Assembly (NCBI GenBank): GCA_041741155.1
Contig: JBGSKO010000004.1
Span: 1-31,566, forward strand
Length of the DNA: 31,566 nt
Direction: 5' to 3'
DNA from: M3007 sp041741155
Lineage (GTDB): Bacteria > Bacteroidota > Bacteroidia > Chitinophagales > Saprospiraceae
Position 1 is the first letter of the stretch, and each line of letters begins with the position of its first letter. A program made the position numbers and the translations under genes. The notes beneath the pieces were generated by a model. It did not search any database, was not told the DNA's origin, and saw only the letters and a list, made by a program, of their open reading frames with translations. Of the stretch, positions 1-8,246 are shown piece after piece.

Positions 1-168
1 CCCATGAATGTGGCGGTCCAATTTTCCCTTCCTCTGCGTTGTTCGTCGGTTACAATATCCCGTATTGCGCCCTCCTCACGCCTTGATGAAGGAAAAATTT
101 ACCTCCCCAACTCATACGACATTGACTGGACGCGGCACTAGCCCATTTCTAACTCATATTTTGAACAA

Positions 169-1257
169 ATGCGTAAACGTATTCTTCGCACCCTCAAAAG
201 CCTGCTTTTTTTGGCATTGGTTTATTTTGTGATATTGCTCGGTATGGGCTGGTACTCGGATTGGCAGCCGGAGGAAAAATCCCGCTTGCTACCAGTCTCC
301 TGGGTTGATGAATATATCATTTCGGACAGCATCTTGTCTTTTGTCACCTGGAATATCGGATATGGCGGATTGGGAGCGGAATCCGATTTTTTTTACGACG
401 ACTCGGGTATCTGGTATTCGGGCAGCAGCATGGTACACGCCCCCAAAGAGCTGGTACAAAAAAATCTCGGGGGCATCCGACGCGCCCTGTCCAGTACCAA
501 GGCCGATTTTTTCCTGCTGCAGGAAGTGGACAAGGTAGCTGACCGGAGTTATTGGACCAATCAGTTCGACACTTGCCGCAAGGCTCTGCCCGATTTTATG
601 GGCACGATGGCTATAAATTATCGGTGCAGCCGGGTGCCCATTCCCCTGTTGGAACCCTGGAACACATACGGGATGGTGGAAAGCGGCATTGCTACTTTTG
701 CCCGTTACCGCCAACGGGACGGGACCCGCTATCAACTGCCCGGAAAATACCCTATGCCCGACCGGATGTTTCAACTCGACCGCTGCGTAGCTCTGCACCG
801 GTTTGACCTGAAAAACGGCAAACAACTGGTCGTGATGAATCTGCACAACGCCGCTTACGACCCCGGCGATAAAATCAAAGCGATCCAACTGCCCTTCCTG
901 CGCGACCTGGCCGTGGCCGAGTACAAAAAAGGCAACTATGTGGTACTTGGCGGCGACTGGAACCAGTGCCCGCCGTTTTTTCGCTTCGACAGTTTTTCAC
1001 CCGGATTTACCCAGGGATATAAACAAGGTAACGTGCCCGACGATATGTTCCCCAACGACTGGCGCTACGCCTACGACCCCACCGTGCCCACCAACCGCAA
1101 GTGCCGCGATCCGTACGTAGAGGGAAAAACCTTTGTTACACTGATTGATTATTTCCTCGTATCTCCCAATGTGCAGGTGCGTGCGGTGAAAGGACTGGAT
1201 CAGAAATTTCAAATTTCGGATCACCAGCCGGTGTGGATGGAGGTGGTATTGCGGTGA
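169..1257 (+). CDS. Membrane-anchored endonuclease/exonuclease/phosphatase (EEP) family protein
   Basis: The protein has 362 residues. Residues 10-28 form one hydrophobic segment after a basic start (MRKR), so it is probably an uncleaved N-terminal anchor with the catalytic domain outside the cytoplasm. The EEP fold (DNase I / exonuclease III / sphingomyelinase superfamily) is shown by its motifs in order: TWNIGYG with Asn62, LLQEVD with metal ligand Glu119, MNLHN with His226, GGDWNQ with Asp263 and Asn265, IDYFLV with Asp327, and the C-terminal SDHQPV with catalytic Asp351-His352. All core catalytic residues are present, so it should be an active Mg-dependent phosphodiesterase or phosphatase. 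The substrate (nucleic acid, phospholipid or inositol phosphate) cannot be told from the sequence. The ATG at 169 is the first start that includes the anchor. Upstream bases 1-168 show no convincing gene. Confidence 0.85.
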   Translation: MRKRILRTLKSLLFLALVYFVILLGMGWYSDWQPEEKSRLLPVSWVDEYIISDSILSFVTWNIGYGGLGAESDFFYDDSGIWYSGSSMVHAPKELVQKNLGGIRRALSSTKADFFLLQEVDKVADRSYWTNQFDTCRKALPDFMGTMAINYRCSRVPIPLLEPWNTYGMVESGIATFARYRQRDGTRYQLPGKYPMPDRMFQLDRCVALHRFDLKNGKQLVVMNLHNAAYDPGDKIKAIQLPFLRDLAVAEYKKGNYVVLGGDWNQCPPFFRFDSFSPGFTQGYKQGNVPDDMFPNDWRYAYDPTVPTNRKCRDPYVEGKTFVTLIDYFLVSPNVQVRAVKGLDQKFQISDHQPVWMEVVLR

Positions 1258-1309
1258 GATAGTGTAAAAATAACACAGCCTTAATACGACCATTTACCGC
1301 CCAAAAGCC

Positions 1310-1317
1310 TATTTTTG
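1310..1317 (+). promoter_or_regulatory. Putative Bacteroidota -7 box of gap (TATTTTTG)
   Basis: This is an exact match to TAnnTTTG, 48 bases before the GAPDH start. No clear -33 TTG was found at the usual distance, so the call rests on the -7 box alone. Confidence 0.5.
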
Positions 1318-1365
1318 TGTCGCCTTTCGGGGCAATTTTATCATGTTACCACAACTGAACTTAAT

Positions 1366-2358
1366 ATGTCAAAAAAACGCATTGCCATCAACGGATTCGG
1401 GCGCATCGGTCGCCTCACTTTCCGCAACCTGCTCAAAAACCCCAACGTGGAAGTGGTGGCCATCAACGACCTCACCGACAACCACACCCTCGCGCACCTG
1501 CTCAAATACGACACGATGCATGGCCAGTTTGACGGCGCCGTGACGTCCGACAGCGAGTACCTGTATGTAAATGGTAAGAAAATTCTGGGCTCTTCTATCA
1601 AGAACCCCGCTGAGTGCCCTTGGAAAGAGCTGAACGTGGATGTGGTACTCGAATGTACCGGCATCTTCCTCGACCGCGAAAAAGCAGGTTTGCACCTCCA
1701 GGCAGGCGCCAAACGCGTCATCCTCTCCGCTCCGCCCAAGGCAGACGATGTGCCAACCTTCGTGATCGGCGCAAACCACCAGGACATCAAGGAAAGCGAC
1801 ACCATCTTGTCCAACGCTTCCTGCACGACCAACTGCCTCGTGCCCATGATCATGACCCTGGACAAGGCTTTTGGTGTTGAGCAGATGTTCATGAACACCA
1901 TCCACGCGTACACTGCCGACCAAAACCTGCAGGATGCTCCGCACAAAGACCTGCGCCGCGCCCGCGCTGCTGCACAAAACATCGTGCCCACCAGCACCGG
2001 CGCTGCCAAGGCTGTTGTGCTTGTAGCTCCCCACCTGAAAGGTAAAATCGCTGCCCACTCCATGCGTGTGCCTGTAGCGACCGGCTCTATCACAGACTGT
2101 GTGTGCGTCATCAAAAAAGCCGCTTCTGTGGAAGAAATCAACGCGGTATTCAAGGCTGCCGCCGAAACCCACCTCAAAGGTATTCTGGAGTACACCTCCG
2201 ACCCGATCGTGAGCGGCGACATCGTACGCAACACCCACTCCTGTATATTCGACTCGGGCCTCACTCAGGTGAACGGCAACACCTGCCGTATCGTGGGTTG
2301 GTACGACAACGAAGCCGGCTATTCGGCGCGTTTGGCCGACCTCTGCGCAATGGTTTAA
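1366..2358 (+). CDS. gap: Glyceraldehyde-3-phosphate dehydrogenase, type I
   Basis: This glycolytic enzyme oxidises glyceraldehyde-3-phosphate to 1,3-bisphosphoglycerate with NAD. The start was set at the ATG at 1366, giving MSKKRIAINGFGRIGR. An in-frame upstream start would add 17 residues that the family lacks. The protein has 330 residues, the normal length. The Rossmann glycine motif NGFGRIGR is at 10-17. Asp35 in AINDL fits NAD rather than NADP use. The catalytic Cys153 lies in SNASCTTNC and the partner His180 in NTIHAYT. The C-terminal WYDNE motif is at 312-316. The gene stands alone, with a -7 box upstream and a bidirectional terminator shared with the convergent groEL. Nothing suggests a gluconeogenic NADP paralogue. 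Confidence 0.97.
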   Translation: MSKKRIAINGFGRIGRLTFRNLLKNPNVEVVAINDLTDNHTLAHLLKYDTMHGQFDGAVTSDSEYLYVNGKKILGSSIKNPAECPWKELNVDVVLECTGIFLDREKAGLHLQAGAKRVILSAPPKADDVPTFVIGANHQDIKESDTILSNASCTTNCLVPMIMTLDKAFGVEQMFMNTIHAYTADQNLQDAPHKDLRRARAAAQNIVPTSTGAAKAVVLVAPHLKGKIAAHSMRVPVATGSITDCVCVIKKAASVEEINAVFKAAAETHLKGILEYTSDPIVSGDIVRNTHSCIFDSGLTQVNGNTCRIVGWYDNEAGYSARLADLCAMV

Positions 2359-2406
2359 AGCTGCTGCCGGCTGTTAGCCGCACGGATTTTAAAGGCTATA
2401 AAACAC

Positions 2407-2444
2407 AAAGACCTCTGCATATCAAATGATACGCAGAGGTCTTT
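2407..2444. terminator. Bidirectional intrinsic terminator between gap and groEL
   Basis: A perfect 12-bp stem (2407-2418 with 2433-2444) has A-rich sequence on the left and T-rich sequence (AAATTTTT) on the right. It can therefore stop transcription from gap on the plus strand and groEL on the minus strand. The 14-base loop has a short inner ATC/GAT pairing. Confidence 0.85.
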
Positions 2445-2464
2445 AAATTTTTATCAGATACGAA

Positions 2465-4105
2465 TTACATCATGTCCATGCCGCCCATACCCGGGTGTCC
2501 GCCGCCACTCATGCCGGACTTCTTCTCGGGTTTTTCGTTGATGACACACTCCGTGGTCAGCACGAGGCCAGAGATGGAAGCGGCGTTTTCAAGTGCCACG
2601 CGGGTTACCTTGGTTGGGTCAATGATACCGGCCTTTTTCAGATCCTGGTATTCGTCAGTGCGGGCATTATAGCCGAAGGCGCCTTTGCCGTCCAACACTT
2701 TGTGGAACACGATGGAGCCATCTACGCCGGCATTTTCGGCGATGACGCGGATGGGGGCCTCGAGCGCTTTGCGCACGATGCTGATGCCGATCGTTTCATC
2801 TTCGTTGACTCCTTTCATACCATCAAGGCTGGCAATAGCGCGCACCAGGGCAACACCGCCGCCGGCCACGATACCTTCTTCGATAGCAGCGCGAGTGGCG
2901 TGCAGGGCATCGTCAACGCGGTCTTTTTTCTCTTTCATTTCAACTTCCGTAGCGGCGCCAACGTAAAGCACTGCCACACCGCCGGCCAATTTGGCGAGGC
3001 GTTCTTGCAGTTTTTCGCGGTCGTAGTCGCTTGTGGTTGCTTCAATCTGTTGCTTGATCTGATTGATGCGGGCCTGAATAGCGTCATCTTTTCCTTTGCC
3101 GCCAACGATGATCGTGTTGTCTTTGTCAATGGTGATGCGCTCGCAGGATCCGAGCATGGTCAGGTCGGCATTTTCCAGTTTGTAGCCTTGCTCTTCGCTG
3201 ATGACCGTGCCGCCCGTGAGGATGGCGATATCTTCGAGCATGGCTTTGCGGCGGTCGCCGAAACCAGGAGCTTTTACGGCTACGACTTTCAGGCCGGCGC
3301 GCAGGCGGTTCACCACGAGCACACCAAGTGCCTGGCTTTCCACGTCTTCTGCGATCATCAGCAACGGCCGGCCGGTTTGCAAGGTTTTTTCCAACACCGG
3401 CACGAGGTCCTGCATGTTGCTGATCTTTTTGTCCGTGATGAGCATGAAAGGATTTTCATACTCTGCCACCATTTTTTCAGCATCCGTGATAAAGTAGGGG
3501 CTGAGGTAGCCGCGGTCGAATTGCATACCGATCACCTCATCCATGTAGGTGTCGGTGCCTTTTGCTTCTTCTACGGTGATAACGCCGTCTTTCGACACGC
3601 GCTTCATGGCATCGGCGATGAGTTTGCCGATGGTGTCGTCGTTGTTGGCCGAGATAGCGGCAACCTGTTCGATCTTGCTGAAATCGTCGCCGATTTGTTC
3701 GGTTTGTTTCTTCAGGTCATCCACGATCACCTTTACTGCTTTGTCAATGCCGCGCTTGAGATCCATAGGATTGGAACCAGCAGCAACACTTTTGAGACCG
3801 GCAGTAACCAAAGCCTGGGCCAAAACTGTGGCGGTAGTGGTACCGTCGCCGGCAGCATCAGCTGTTTTGCTGGCTACTTCCTTGACCATTTGGGCGCCCA
3901 TGTTGGCCACTGCGTCTTCGAGTTCGATTTCTTTGGCTACGGTCACACCGTCTTTGGTAATTGCCGGAGCACCGAAGGATTTTTGGATAACTACGTTGCG
4001 ACCTTTCGGGCCGAGCGTTACTTTTACTGCATTAGCGAGTGCGTCAATACCTTCTTTGAGTTTTTCGCGCGCCTCTGTATCGAAACTGATCTGTTTAACA
4101 GCCAT
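2465..4105 (-). CDS. groEL: Chaperonin GroEL (Hsp60)
   Basis: This is the large chaperonin ring subunit, a cytoplasmic ATP-driven protein-folding cage. At 546 residues it is full length. The ATP-site motifs LGPKGRNVV (31-39), KDGVTVAKEI with Asp52, and GDGTTTATVLAQ with Asp87 are intact, as is the later stretch VGAATEVEMKEKKDRVDDALHATRAA that holds the hydrolytic Asp of the family. The protein ends in the usual Gly/Met-rich tail (GMGGMDMM). It is second in the groES-groEL operon, 67 bases after groES. It starts at the ATG whose complement is at 4103-4105, giving MAVKQISFDTEAREKL, the canonical N-terminus. No CIRCE operator was seen upstream of the operon. Confidence 0.98.
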   Translation of the reverse strand: MAVKQISFDTEAREKLKEGIDALANAVKVTLGPKGRNVVIQKSFGAPAITKDGVTVAKEIELEDAVANMGAQMVKEVASKTADAAGDGTTTATVLAQALVTAGLKSVAAGSNPMDLKRGIDKAVKVIVDDLKKQTEQIGDDFSKIEQVAAISANNDDTIGKLIADAMKRVSKDGVITVEEAKGTDTYMDEVIGMQFDRGYLSPYFITDAEKMVAEYENPFMLITDKKISNMQDLVPVLEKTLQTGRPLLMIAEDVESQALGVLVVNRLRAGLKVVAVKAPGFGDRRKAMLEDIAILTGGTVISEEQGYKLENADLTMLGSCERITIDKDNTIIVGGKGKDDAIQARINQIKQQIEATTSDYDREKLQERLAKLAGGVAVLYVGAATEVEMKEKKDRVDDALHATRAAIEEGIVAGGGVALVRAIASLDGMKGVNEDETIGISIVRKALEAPIRVIAENAGVDGSIVFHKVLDGKGAFGYNARTDEYQDLKKAGIIDPTKVTRVALENAASISGLVLTTECVINEKPEKKSGMSGGGHPGMGGMDMM

Positions 4106-4172
4106 ATCGTTCGGAAGTGATGATGATAAGTGATGAAATATTTAAGTGATTGATGTTTGGGAAAAAGGAACT

Positions 4173-4436
4173 TTACACGACACACAGGATGTCGTCCTCG
4201 CGCATAATCAGGTAGTCTTCACCCTCAAAGTGAATTTCCTGGCCGGAATACTTGCCATAAAGCACGATATCGCCAGCCTGAACGGTCATCAGGTTGCCGT
4301 CTTTACCGGGGCCTACGGCGATGACTTCACCGCGCTGCGGTTTTTCTTTGGCCGTGTCGGGGATGATGATGCCGCCTTTGGTCTTTTCCTCTGCGGGAGC
4401 CGGCTTGATAATCACACGGTCTGCGATTGGTTTCAT
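4173..4436 (-). CDS. groES: Co-chaperonin GroES (Hsp10)
   Basis: This is the cap of the GroEL cage. At 87 residues it is slightly short for the family. It begins MKPIADRVIIKP, the usual first strand, and has the mobile loop EEKTKGGIIIPDTAKEKPQ (residues 16-34), which contacts GroEL. The stretch RGEVIAVGPG follows, and the end is DYLIMREDDILCVV. It is first in the groES-groEL operon. The start region has no Shine-Dalgarno sequence (AATAAGTCAGACGT before ATG), as is common in Bacteroidota. No exact TAnnTTTG -7 box was found in the 300 bases upstream on this strand, so its promoter is unassigned. Confidence 0.97.
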   Translation of the reverse strand: MKPIADRVIIKPAPAEEKTKGGIIIPDTAKEKPQRGEVIAVGPGKDGNLMTVQAGDIVLYGKYSGQEIHFEGEDYLIMREDDILCVV

Positions 4437-4862
4437 ACGTCTGACTTATTTTTGTTTTGGTGAATAAACGTTGATATTGGACTTACGGAATATTATTCGG
4501 ATTGCATCCCTTTATCAGACTTCGTGCCAAGCAAAAATCCCTGCCATTTTTTCAGCCTTGCCGGAACATTTGCCGACAGCCTGTCACTACCTGACAACGG
4601 ATTGCGCCAGATTTGCTTCAAAGAGGTAACCCAGGCAGTGCTGTAAAACGTGCCGGAAGCATGTAATTTCCAAACGGATGTGCGGGATTTGCAAGATTCC
4701 ATCCCAACAATAAAAATGGTCCGAACAAAGGTTGAAAATGTCTTATCATTGCGCCCGGTTTGTGGTGTGCTGCCATTGCCTGTTTTTTTTACAACGTATT
4801 GCCTTCCAAATTAATAAACGCCTTTTCAGATCCAAATTGGCCTTCAAGAACGCCGTATTACA
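4437..4862. other. 426-base intergenic region between divergent groES and pfkB-type kinase
   Basis: No convincing gene is seen. A 69-codon minus-strand frame at 4493-4702 has no recognisable domain and unremarkable composition. The region must hold the promoters of groESL (minus) and of the kinase at 4863 (plus), but neither strand shows a well-placed TAnnTTTG box. A plus-strand TATTTTTG at 4447-4454 faces away from groES and lies over 400 bases from the kinase. Confidence 0.5.
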
Positions 4863-5792
4863 ATGGGGAGAACGATTGATATTTTTTGTGCGGGAGAGTT
4901 GCTGGTGGACTTTACCACGGCTGAATTTGTGCGTACCCCGGATGAGGCGACGTTGTTTCGTCGTTTACCGGGAGGCAGCCCCGCCAACCTGAGCATGAAC
5001 ATGGCCCGACTGGGCAAAAAGGCCATGCTGGCTGCTACGGTCGGCACGGATGATATGGGAAACGTGCTAAAAAACTATGTCGCCCGCTTGGGGGTGGACA
5101 TATCATGTCTGGCGCAAGTAGATGAGCCGACCACTTTTTTTCTGGAAGTACGTACCGCCGAAAGCACAAGTTTGCAAACCTACCGTACTGCGGACCACCT
5201 GATGTCTATCCGGCAGTTCCCGTACAACCGCTTCGACGACATATCCATTTTTTACACGACCTGCTTCGCCATGAGCAAGCTACCTGCTCAGCAGGTGATC
5301 CTGCAAGCTTCCGAACGCGCGCACCGCGCCGGTATGCGGCTAAGTATGGACGTAAATTATTCCGAAAAAATATGGCCCGAACAGCGCGATGCCCAACGCA
5401 TCGTAGCAGAATTTTGCCGCATGGGCGCCATCATTAAAATCAGTGATTCCGACTTTCTAAATCTTTACGGTGAGGAAAAATCAGCGCCAGATGCTGTGCT
5501 GGATCAATTTCTGCGGCTCGGCGCCAGCGAAGTGTGCTATACCCTCGGCGCCAACGGCTGCTGGGTAGCCGACCATAAAAACCGGCATTTTGTGCCCTCC
5601 CGTCCAATGGAAGTCAAGGATCCTATTGGGGCCGGCGATGCGTTCTGGGCTGGATACCTGACCGCATTTTTGGAAGAAAAAACGCTGGAAGAGCGCGCTC
5701 AGGCCGGACACCGATTGGCCGAAATCAAAATCAGTAACTTTGGTCCACTTCCTGATCACGTAGATGCGACCTATTTGTTTACGGAAGCCTGA
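4863..5792 (+). CDS. PfkB-family carbohydrate kinase (fructokinase/ribokinase-like)
   Basis: This cytoplasmic kinase phosphorylates a sugar with ATP. At 309 residues it has the normal family length. PfkB signature 1 is GGSPANLSMNMARLG (37-51), with the sugar-contacting Gly-Gly-Asn-like stretch. Signature 2 is DPIGAGDAFWAG (253-264), with the anion hole GAG and catalytic base Asp259. The GELLVDF start (residues 11-17) is typical of fructokinase-like members (inference). The substrate (fructose, 2-keto-3-deoxygluconate, ribose or other) cannot be fixed. The start at 4863 gives MGRTIDIFCAGELLVDF, right at the domain. It stands at the head of a short plus-strand pair with the DUF1905 protein, 51 bases downstream, with no obvious functional link. 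Confidence 0.88.
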   Translation: MGRTIDIFCAGELLVDFTTAEFVRTPDEATLFRRLPGGSPANLSMNMARLGKKAMLAATVGTDDMGNVLKNYVARLGVDISCLAQVDEPTTFFLEVRTAESTSLQTYRTADHLMSIRQFPYNRFDDISIFYTTCFAMSKLPAQQVILQASERAHRAGMRLSMDVNYSEKIWPEQRDAQRIVAEFCRMGAIIKISDSDFLNLYGEEKSAPDAVLDQFLRLGASEVCYTLGANGCWVADHKNRHFVPSRPMEVKDPIGAGDAFWAGYLTAFLEEKTLEERAQAGHRLAEIKISNFGPLPDHVDATYLFTEA

Positions 5793-5823
5793 GGCGTTTG
5801 TTACATTTAGTGCTGCATTACTT

Positions 5824-5831
5824 TTCATTTG
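5824..5831 (+). promoter_or_regulatory. Weak putative -7 box (TTCATTTG) of the DUF1905/YdeI gene
   Basis: It matches TAnnTTTG with one mismatch (A to T at position 2) and lies 12 bases before the ATG at 5844. A TTTG at 5797-5800 could serve as a -33 element, but the 23-base spacer is at the long end. The call is weak. Confidence 0.3.
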
Positions 5832-5843
5832 TGTCATGAAAAG

Positions 5844-6359
5844 ATGGACGACACCTACCATTTCACAGCAATTTTAGAAAAATTCAACTCCAACCTCTGG
5901 GGGTATCACCTCTCCGTGCCGGATGCCGTCGCACAAACTTTTCTGGCCCAGGATGTTAAACGTTTCGTGTGTATGCTCAACGAAACCGCTGCGTTCCAAT
6001 GCGCACTTATGCCCAAGGGTGCGGGCAGTTATTTCATCAATATTAATAAAAAACTACGCGACCAATTGGGTCTGAAAATCGGTACTCCGATCCGTGTAGC
6101 CCTGCAAAAAGACAACAGCGAATATGGCCTGCCCATGCCGGAAGAACTGGCGGAGGTGTTGCAACAGGACGAAGCAGGCGACCAATTGTTTCACGCCCTT
6201 ACACCCGGCAAACAACGTACACTCTTGTACATCGTCGGGTCTGTTAAAAACTCGGATTTGCGACTGAACCGGGCAATTGCGGTTGTGGAACACTTGAAGG
6301 GGAATGACGGTAAAATAAACTACAAGCAGCTCAACACCGCGTTGAAAAGCCCTGTCTAA
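5844..6359 (+). CDS. DUF1905 / YdeI-OmpD-associated domain protein
   Basis: The protein has 171 residues. The N-terminal 85 or so fit a DUF1905 beta-barrel-like domain (YHFTAILEKFNSNLWGYHLSVP through GLKIGTPIRVAL). The C-terminal part, from about residue 94, fits the YdeI/OmpD-associated family (MPEELAEVLQQDEAGDQLFHALTPGKQRTLLYIVGSV). The C-terminal family is sometimes called bacteriocin-protection, but its biochemical role is not established. I chose the ATG at 5844 over a TTG at 5829 that would add five residues. The protein is cytoplasmic, with no signal peptide or membrane segment. Its stop overlaps the stop of the convergent acpH gene by four bases, so there is no room for a terminator. 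Confidence 0.78.
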   Translation: MDDTYHFTAILEKFNSNLWGYHLSVPDAVAQTFLAQDVKRFVCMLNETAAFQCALMPKGAGSYFININKKLRDQLGLKIGTPIRVALQKDNSEYGLPMPEELAEVLQQDEAGDQLFHALTPGKQRTLLYIVGSVKNSDLRLNRAIAVVEHLKGNDGKINYKQLNTALKSPV

Positions 6360-6937
6360 CCGCGCAAAAACAGATGCACTTCTTCCTGCAATTCCGGGAA
6401 AAACGCACTAAAATCTGTTTCAAACGCTTCGATTTCGCTAAAAAAGAACGGCGTAAGCGCAGCCAGGTTCAGATCGCTTGGCAAACGCCGGGAGAAGATA
6501 CCCAGTACCCACTCCAGTCCTTCCCGCGTCCGATAGCCGTCCAAAAACCGACCGGCCCGCATTTCCGGCCAGCGTTTCTGAAGCGACAACGGCATCATTT
6601 CCCAACCCTCCTCCAAGCCCTGGTACGCCCACTCTGCGAAGTCGCCGAACGGTACCGGGACATACCGTTCCCAGGCCCGGCACAGCAGGTGGTCGTACAA
6701 AACATCTACAACCGGCGCAGCGTAGCGGCCTGCGAACGGTCGCACCCGGGCCACGCTTGTCCGCACGGCAGCATGATTATCCGTAAACCCGTCAATGGCC
6801 CGGTGCAGCAGAATACCGCGTTGCACCCCCGGGGGGTAATGCTCCCATGACCGCCCTTTGATATAATCGCCGATGAAATTTCCGAGCAATAGTTGGGCGT
6901 CGGGGAAGGACAGAAGGCAGTGGGCTATATGGTTCAT
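6356..6937 (-). CDS. acpH: Acyl carrier protein phosphodiesterase-like protein (AcpH/DUF479)
   Basis: The family member in E. coli, AcpH, removes the 4'-phosphopantetheine arm from acyl carrier protein. This protein has 193 residues, the same length as that enzyme. The HD-like metal-site signature is intact: GNFIGDYIKG with Asp24, then HRAIDGFTDNH (45-55) with His45, Asp49, Asp53 and His55. The ATG at 6937 gives MNHIAHCLLSFP, the usual start. An upstream in-frame start would add 33 unsupported residues. Activity is inferred from the family. The gene is monocistronic, convergent with and overlapping the DUF1905 gene by four bases, and divergent from ychF. Confidence 0.82.
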   Translation of the reverse strand: MNHIAHCLLSFPDAQLLLGNFIGDYIKGRSWEHYPPGVQRGILLHRAIDGFTDNHAAVRTSVARVRPFAGRYAAPVVDVLYDHLLCRAWERYVPVPFGDFAEWAYQGLEEGWEMMPLSLQKRWPEMRAGRFLDGYRTREGLEWVLGIFSRRLPSDLNLAALTPFFFSEIEAFETDFSAFFPELQEEVHLFLRG

Positions 6938-7006
6938 AATGCAGTTTGAGACGGTAGGAAGGGATGAGAAGGTTGCTTGTTCCGGTAAACTTCTGAAATG
7001 TTGGCT

Positions 7007-7014
7007 TACCTTTG
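7007..7014 (+). promoter_or_regulatory. Putative -7 box of ychF (TACCTTTG)
   Basis: This is an exact TAnnTTTG match followed by CGCCC, 124 bases before the ychF ATG. It lies between the divergent acpH and ychF starts and faces ychF. Confidence 0.5.
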
Positions 7015-7138
7015 CGCCCGCTTCGATCAAAGGCACTTTATTTACGTACCAACGGGAATCTATACCCTTTCAAACGCAAAAAAATTCCAGGCTTTGGCCT
7101 GAAAACTGAATCAATCGAACAAATCGAATCAATACAAT

Positions 7139-8245
7139 ATGGCTCTTCAATGCGGTATCGTCGGCCTGCCCAACGTCGGCAAATCTACTCTTTTTAATGC
7201 CCTGACCAGTGGCAAGGCTCTGGCAGCAAACTATCCTTTCGCCACCAAAGACCCCAACGTGGGCATCATCGTCGTGCCCGACGTCCGCCTGGACAAATTG
7301 GCCGAACTGGTACTCCCGCAGCGCACCTTGCCCACTTCCGTAGAAATTGTGGACATCGCCGGCCTCATCAAAGGCGCCAGCAAGGGCGAAGGTTTGGGCA
7401 ACCAGTTTTTGGCCAATATCCGGGAAGTGGATGCCATTGTGCACGTCGTCCGTTGTTTCGACGATGATAATGTGGTGCACGTAGACGGCGACGTCAATCC
7501 CGTGCGCGACAAGGAAATTATTGATCTCGAACTGGGGCTAAAAGACCTCGAAACCGTGGACAAGCGCATTGACAAGGTGGCCCGCGCTGCCAAAGTCGGC
7601 AATAAGGAAGAGATACGTAACCTCGAAGTGCTGACCGCCGTGAAAAAACATTTGGAGAGCGGCCAGGCCGCCCGAAAACTATTGGCAGACCTGGATGAAG
7701 ACGGAAAACAACTCATCCTCAAGGAATTGTCGCTGCTTACGGCCAAGCCCACCTTGTACGTTTGCAACGTAGACGAAAGCGCTGCCATTTCCGGAAATGC
7801 CCATTCGGAAGCCCTGCGTGCCGCAGTAGCCGGCGAAAACGCTGAAGTTATCCTGATTTGTGCCGGCATCGAAGCCCAAATTGCGGAAATGGATTCCATC
7901 GAGGAGCGCGAAGAATTTCTCGAGATGATGGGGCTGCATGAGCCCGGCAAAAACCTGCTCATCCGCCACTGCTACACCCTGCTCAACCTGATCACTTACT
8001 TTACGGCTGGTGAAAAAGAAGTGCGGGCCTGGACGGTACGTCGGGGCGCCAAAGCGCCCGAAGCTGCCGGGGTCATCCACTCTGATTTTGAAAAAGGATT
8101 TATTCGCGCCGAGGTAATCAAGTACGCCGACTTCCTGAAATATGGCTCGGAGGCCAAGGTGAAAGAAGCTGGAAAAATGGCCGTGGAAGGCAAAGAGTAC
8201 GTTGTCACCGACGGCGACATCATGCACTTCCGGTTCAACGTCTGA
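7139..8245 (+). CDS. ychF: Redox-regulated P-loop ATPase YchF (Obg/OLA1 family)
   Basis: This is a translation-factor-class P-loop protein that binds the ribosome. At 368 residues it is full length. The Walker A motif GLPNVGKST is at 9-17, the switch region is DIAGLIKGAS (72-81), and the specificity loop is NVDE (210-213) in place of NKxD. That change is what makes this family favour ATP over GTP (established for E. coli YchF and human OLA1). The central part is helical and coiled-coil-like, and the C-terminal TGS domain runs from about residue 283 to the end (EVRAWTVRRGAKAP through DGDIMHFRFNV). The start at 7139 gives MALQCGIVGLPNVGKS. Only one base separates its stop from that of convergent accD. 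Confidence 0.96.
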   Translation: MALQCGIVGLPNVGKSTLFNALTSGKALAANYPFATKDPNVGIIVVPDVRLDKLAELVLPQRTLPTSVEIVDIAGLIKGASKGEGLGNQFLANIREVDAIVHVVRCFDDDNVVHVDGDVNPVRDKEIIDLELGLKDLETVDKRIDKVARAAKVGNKEEIRNLEVLTAVKKHLESGQAARKLLADLDEDGKQLILKELSLLTAKPTLYVCNVDESAAISGNAHSEALRAAVAGENAEVILICAGIEAQIAEMDSIEEREEFLEMMGLHEPGKNLLIRHCYTLLNLITYFTAGEKEVRAWTVRRGAKAPEAAGVIHSDFEKGFIRAEVIKYADFLKYGSEAKVKEAGKMAVEGKEYVVTDGDIMHFRFNV

Positions 8246-8246
8246 T

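Noticed and set aside
8..232. Open frame at the left edge overlapping the EEP gene
   Set aside because: It overlaps a clear gene in another frame, has no domain, and would end inside the EEP signal anchor.
2495..4120. Long plus-strand open frame antisense to groEL (541 codons)
   Set aside because: It mirrors the groEL codons, has no domain, and its His/Phe/Ala-rich composition is typical of an antisense shadow of a GC-biased gene.
4447..4454. Plus-strand TATTTTTG near groES
   Set aside because: It faces away from groES and is over 400 bases from the next plus-strand gene. Probably chance in an A/T-rich leader.
4437..4600. Searched for a CIRCE heat-shock operator before groES
   Set aside because: No TTAGCACTC/GAGTGCTAA inverted repeat is present.
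4493..4702. 69-codon minus-strand frame between groES and the sugar kinase
   Set aside because: No promoter or recognisable motif, and ordinary random-frame length. Kept as intergenic.
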